Below, piece by piece: positions 14,012 through 15,922 of a DNA stretch of 15,922 nt (its first letter is position 1; each line of letters opens with the position of its first letter). This DNA is from Balneolia bacterium. Its GTDB lineage: Bacteria; Bacteroidota; Rhodothermia; Balneolales; Cyclonatronaceae. The stretch spans positions 1 through 15,922 of the forward strand of contig PXDL01000515.1 of assembly GCA_003566395.1 (NCBI GenBank), written 5' to 3'. Made by a program: the position numbers and the translations under genes. The notes below the pieces were generated by a model. It saw only the letters and a list, made by a program, of their open reading frames with translations, did not search any database and had not been told where the DNA came from.

Positions 14012-14737
14012 ATGAAAATTATCCTTTACTCCCTTTTTGTATCTGCACTCTTTCTGTTGGTGATGAACCCGCAGAATGCCTCTGCCCAGCATGACGCAAC
14101 AAGAGCCAACCTTGATAACCTGGTGTCCGGTTCGGGTGCGGTTATTACCAATCCTTTACGATCGTTAGGTGTTTCCGGCAGCCCCCATTACAACGATGAA
14201 TGGCTGACAGCCGATATCCATCTTAACAACGGCCAGACATTTGAGGAGGTCCGGGCCAAATACAACATATTTGTGGACCGCGTGGAAATTATTCACCGGG
14301 CTGATACGCTCGAGCTCAGCAATATTCTCGTGCGCGGATTCGACTTCATTGTTGGCCGAAACCAGGACGTAAAATTCAGAAACAGAATTGGTACAATCCC
14401 GGGTGAGTTCGACCGCAATGCCTACTTTGAAGTGCTCTATGAGGGCGAAGAAGTAGGGGTGTTCAAGCGCCATAGTAAAGTGGTTCGCCAGGCAGCCCAA
14501 AGTGCCGGTGGATACGGAGTTCAGGAGCGCTATGATACCATCGAATCGCGGGAAACCCTGTATTTCCGACACGAAGACGGCCAAATGGAACAAGTTGAGT
14601 TACGCAGGAGACATATCCAGCGCTTATTTGGCGACCACGGTTCCGAAATCCGCTCCTATGCCCGTTCAAATAATCTCAATTTCAGAAGTGAAAAAGATTT
14701 TGTGAGAATGGCCAAGTATTATGAAAGCCTTCTCTAA
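14012..14737 (+). CDS. Secreted protein of an uncharacterised Bacteroidota family (GSP...YN motif)
   Basis: This 241-aa protein has a signal peptide ending at NASA-Q (cleavage near 25/26) and no lipobox, so it is periplasmic or outer-membrane associated. GSPHYNDEW (56-64) followed by KYNIFVDRVEI (83-93) resembles a pattern I recall from many unnamed Bacteroidota secreted proteins, where a small beta domain is followed by a basic helical C-terminus. Here that tail is about 195-241 (RRRHIQRLFGDH, EIRSYARSN, KDFVRMAKYYESLL). No catalytic motif is visible and I do not assign a function. It is a single gene, with terminators on both sides, convergent with ppk1. Confidence 0.85.
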   Translation: MKIILYSLFVSALFLLVMNPQNASAQHDATRANLDNLVSGSGAVITNPLRSLGVSGSPHYNDEWLTADIHLNNGQTFEEVRAKYNIFVDRVEIIHRADTLELSNILVRGFDFIVGRNQDVKFRNRIGTIPGEFDRNAYFEVLYEGEEVGVFKRHSKVVRQAAQSAGGYGVQERYDTIESRETLYFRHEDGQMEQVELRRRHIQRLFGDHGSEIRSYARSNNLNFRSEKDFVRMAKYYESLL

Positions 14738-14758
14738 CTATCTCATTTCCTTTTTCCG

Positions 14759-14790
14759 GGCTCTGCGTGGTTTCATGCAGAGCCTTTTTT
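14759..14790 (+). terminator. Intrinsic terminator after the YN-motif secreted protein
   Basis: GGCTCTGCGTG (14759-14769) and CATGCAGAGCC (14774-14784) form an 11-bp stem with one G-U pair and a GTTT loop, followed directly by TTTTTT. It lies 21 bp after the stop codon. On the minus strand no U-run follows, so it should act mainly on plus-strand transcripts. Confidence 0.92.
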
Positions 14791-14803
14791 ATTAGGGGCA
14801 AAA

Positions 14804-15922
14804 TTAACCCTGAATGGTTTCCGACGGCACAGGTTCTTTGTAGGATGCCGAATGATTCATCAAAACCAGGTGGCTCGCAACGGGAGGGTCATCATCCTTC
14901 TTCTCTGCGCGTGAATAATTACCTTCTTTATCAAGAACCCAGCGCTGCATGTTATCTTTGAGATGTACCTGAAGTACAAACCGCAGATATCGTTTAAGCT
15001 GACCGCTTTCAACCGGTGTGATGGCCTCCACCCTGGCATCCAGATTGCGGTGCATGATATCTGCAGAGCCTATATAATAGCGATGCTGTTCGCCGTGGCG
15101 GAAATAATAAAGGCGTGAATGTTCTAAAAATCGTCCGATTATGGAATGAACCCTGATGTTCTCACTCAGGCCTTTCAGCCCGGGTTTCAGCCGGCAAATG
15201 CCGCGAACAATCAGATCGATTGAAACGCCCTGGCATGAAGCATAATATAGTTTCTGTATGAGGTGAGGATCTTCCAGGCTGTTCATTTTCATGATGATGC
15301 GGGCCTGTTCACCTTTCTGTTTCCGGCTGATCTCGTCATCAATCAGATCCCGTATTCCGGTGCGCAAATAGTTGGGGGCAACCAAAAGTTTGCGGTATTT
15401 CTGATCAGGGGCGTATCCCGTCAGGTAGTTAAACAAATCCGAAACATCCGAAGCGAGTTTAGAATCACAGGTGAACAACCCGAGATCTTCATACAGGTTG
15501 GCCGTACCGGGATGGTAATTTCCGGTACCGATATGTGCGTAGCGCCGGAGCAGGTCGTCTTCGTCCCGAACGACCATGGTGATTTTTGAATGAATTTTTA
15601 ATCCGGGAAGCCCGTAAGAGACATGGACGCCGGCTTTCTCAAGTTTTACGGCCCACTCTATATTTTGCTGCTCATCGAAGCGGGCTTTGAGCTCCACAAG
15701 CACGGCAACCTGTTTGCCGCTCTCCACAGCCCTGATTAGAGCGTGCATAAGGGAAGAATCAGGCGAAGTCCGGTACAGGGTCTGTTTTATGGCGACCACG
15801 TTCGGGTCTGCTGCGGCCTCTTTCACGAAACGTTCAACCGAACTGGAAAAACTGTGATAAGGGTGATGCACCAGAATATCGCCTTTCCGAATGATGGAAA
15901 AGACATCGGGTGTGTGTTCCTC
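14804..15922 (-). CDS. ppk1: Polyphosphate kinase 1, C-terminal part (5' end outside window)
   Basis: PPK1 reversibly transfers the terminal phosphate of ATP to polyphosphate. The frame is open to the window edge, giving 372 codons. The first residues in view include FSIIRKGDILVHHPYHSF, a conserved PPK1 block. Other visible motifs are IKQTLYRTS, ELKARFDEQQNIEW, GLKIHSK with the phosphorylated-histidine equivalent (codon 15592-15590), HIGTGNYHPGTANLYEDLGLF and LEHSRLYYF with the second conserved His (codon 15121-15119). YIGSADIMHRNLDARVEAITP follows. The catalytic C1 and C2 domains therefore look intact; the N and H domains lie beyond the window. The codon at 15871 is an internal GTG within DILVHH, not a start. 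The tail after LQVHLKDN is a poorly conserved hydrophilic extension. It is convergent with the gene at 14012. Confidence 0.97.
   Translation of the reverse strand, partial: EEHTPDVFSIIRKGDILVHHPYHSFSSSVERFVKEAAADPNVVAIKQTLYRTSPDSSLMHALIRAVESGKQVAVLVELKARFDEQQNIEWAVKLEKAGVHVSYGLPGLKIHSKITMVVRDEDDLLRRYAHIGTGNYHPGTANLYEDLGLFTCDSKLASDVSDLFNYLTGYAPDQKYRKLLVAPNYLRTGIRDLIDDEISRKQKGEQARIIMKMNSLEDPHLIQKLYYASCQGVSIDLIVRGICRLKPGLKGLSENIRVHSIIGRFLEHSRLYYFRHGEQHRYYIGSADIMHRNLDARVEAITPVESGQLKRYLRFVLQVHLKDNMQRWVLDKEGNYSRAEKKDDDPPVASHLVLMNHSASYKEPVPSETIQG

Noticed and set aside
15869..15871. GTG at 15871 as the start of polyphosphate kinase
   Set aside because: The frame continues upstream through the conserved block IIRKGDILVHHPY, so this is an internal Val codon of a truncated gene.
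1..15922. CRISPR arrays, insertion sequences, integrases or phage genes
   Set aside because: No regularly spaced repeats, transposase or integrase motifs seen on either strand.

Overview
The window looks like a piece of a Bacteroidota-type chromosome, most likely the Balneolota/Rhodothermota side of that group. The reasons are a SusC/SusD outer-membrane pair, GWxTD-domain and YN-motif secreted proteins known mainly from Bacteroidota and relatives, general lack of Shine-Dalgarno sequences, AT-rich leaders, and a few promoter-like sequences close to the Bacteroidota -33/-7 form. The lineage is inferred from gene content only; there is no rRNA in the window.

Layout. (1) 1-127, minus: the 5' end of a gene whose product starts with a carboxypeptidase-regulatory-like domain. 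(2) 128-392: divergent intergenic region with three perfect inverted repeats and a candidate promoter. (3) 393-5802, plus: a tight, apparently single operon of a MntR/DtxR-type metal regulator, a TroA-like binding lipoprotein, an ABC ATPase, two ABC-3 membrane permeases and two tandem CrcB/Fluc fluoride channels. Most junctions overlap or are nearly abutting. The first permease carries a C-terminal cytoplasmic domain homologous to the operon's own MntR-like regulator, including most metal ligands. (4) 5859-7319, minus: a GWxTD lipoprotein convergent with the operon. (5) 7320-8267: about 950 bp of non-coding divergent sequence with several inverted repeats. (6) 8268-13520, plus: SusC-like TonB-dependent transporter, SusD-like lipoprotein and a small acidic lipoprotein, closed by a strong intrinsic terminator at 13559-13591. 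(7) 14012-14737, plus: a secreted protein of an uncharacterised Bacteroidota family, closed by a terminator at 14759-14784. (8) 14804-15922, minus: C-terminal half of polyphosphate kinase 1, cut by the window end.

How the genes work together. The regulator would sense cytoplasmic Mn(II)/Fe(II)/Zn(II) and repress the importer; the binding lipoprotein captures metal, and the ATPase plus two permeases bring it in. The regulator-like domain on the permease suggests a second, post-translational level of metal feedback directly on the transporter. The two fluoride channels have opposite charge bias and probably form one antiparallel heterodimer. The SusCD trio is a nutrient-uptake system for an unidentified oligomer, with no degradative enzyme beside it in the window.

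The most interesting item is the permease-regulator fusion inside an operon that also encodes the free regulator. I do not claim the fusion is absent from databases; I know of no functional study of it.
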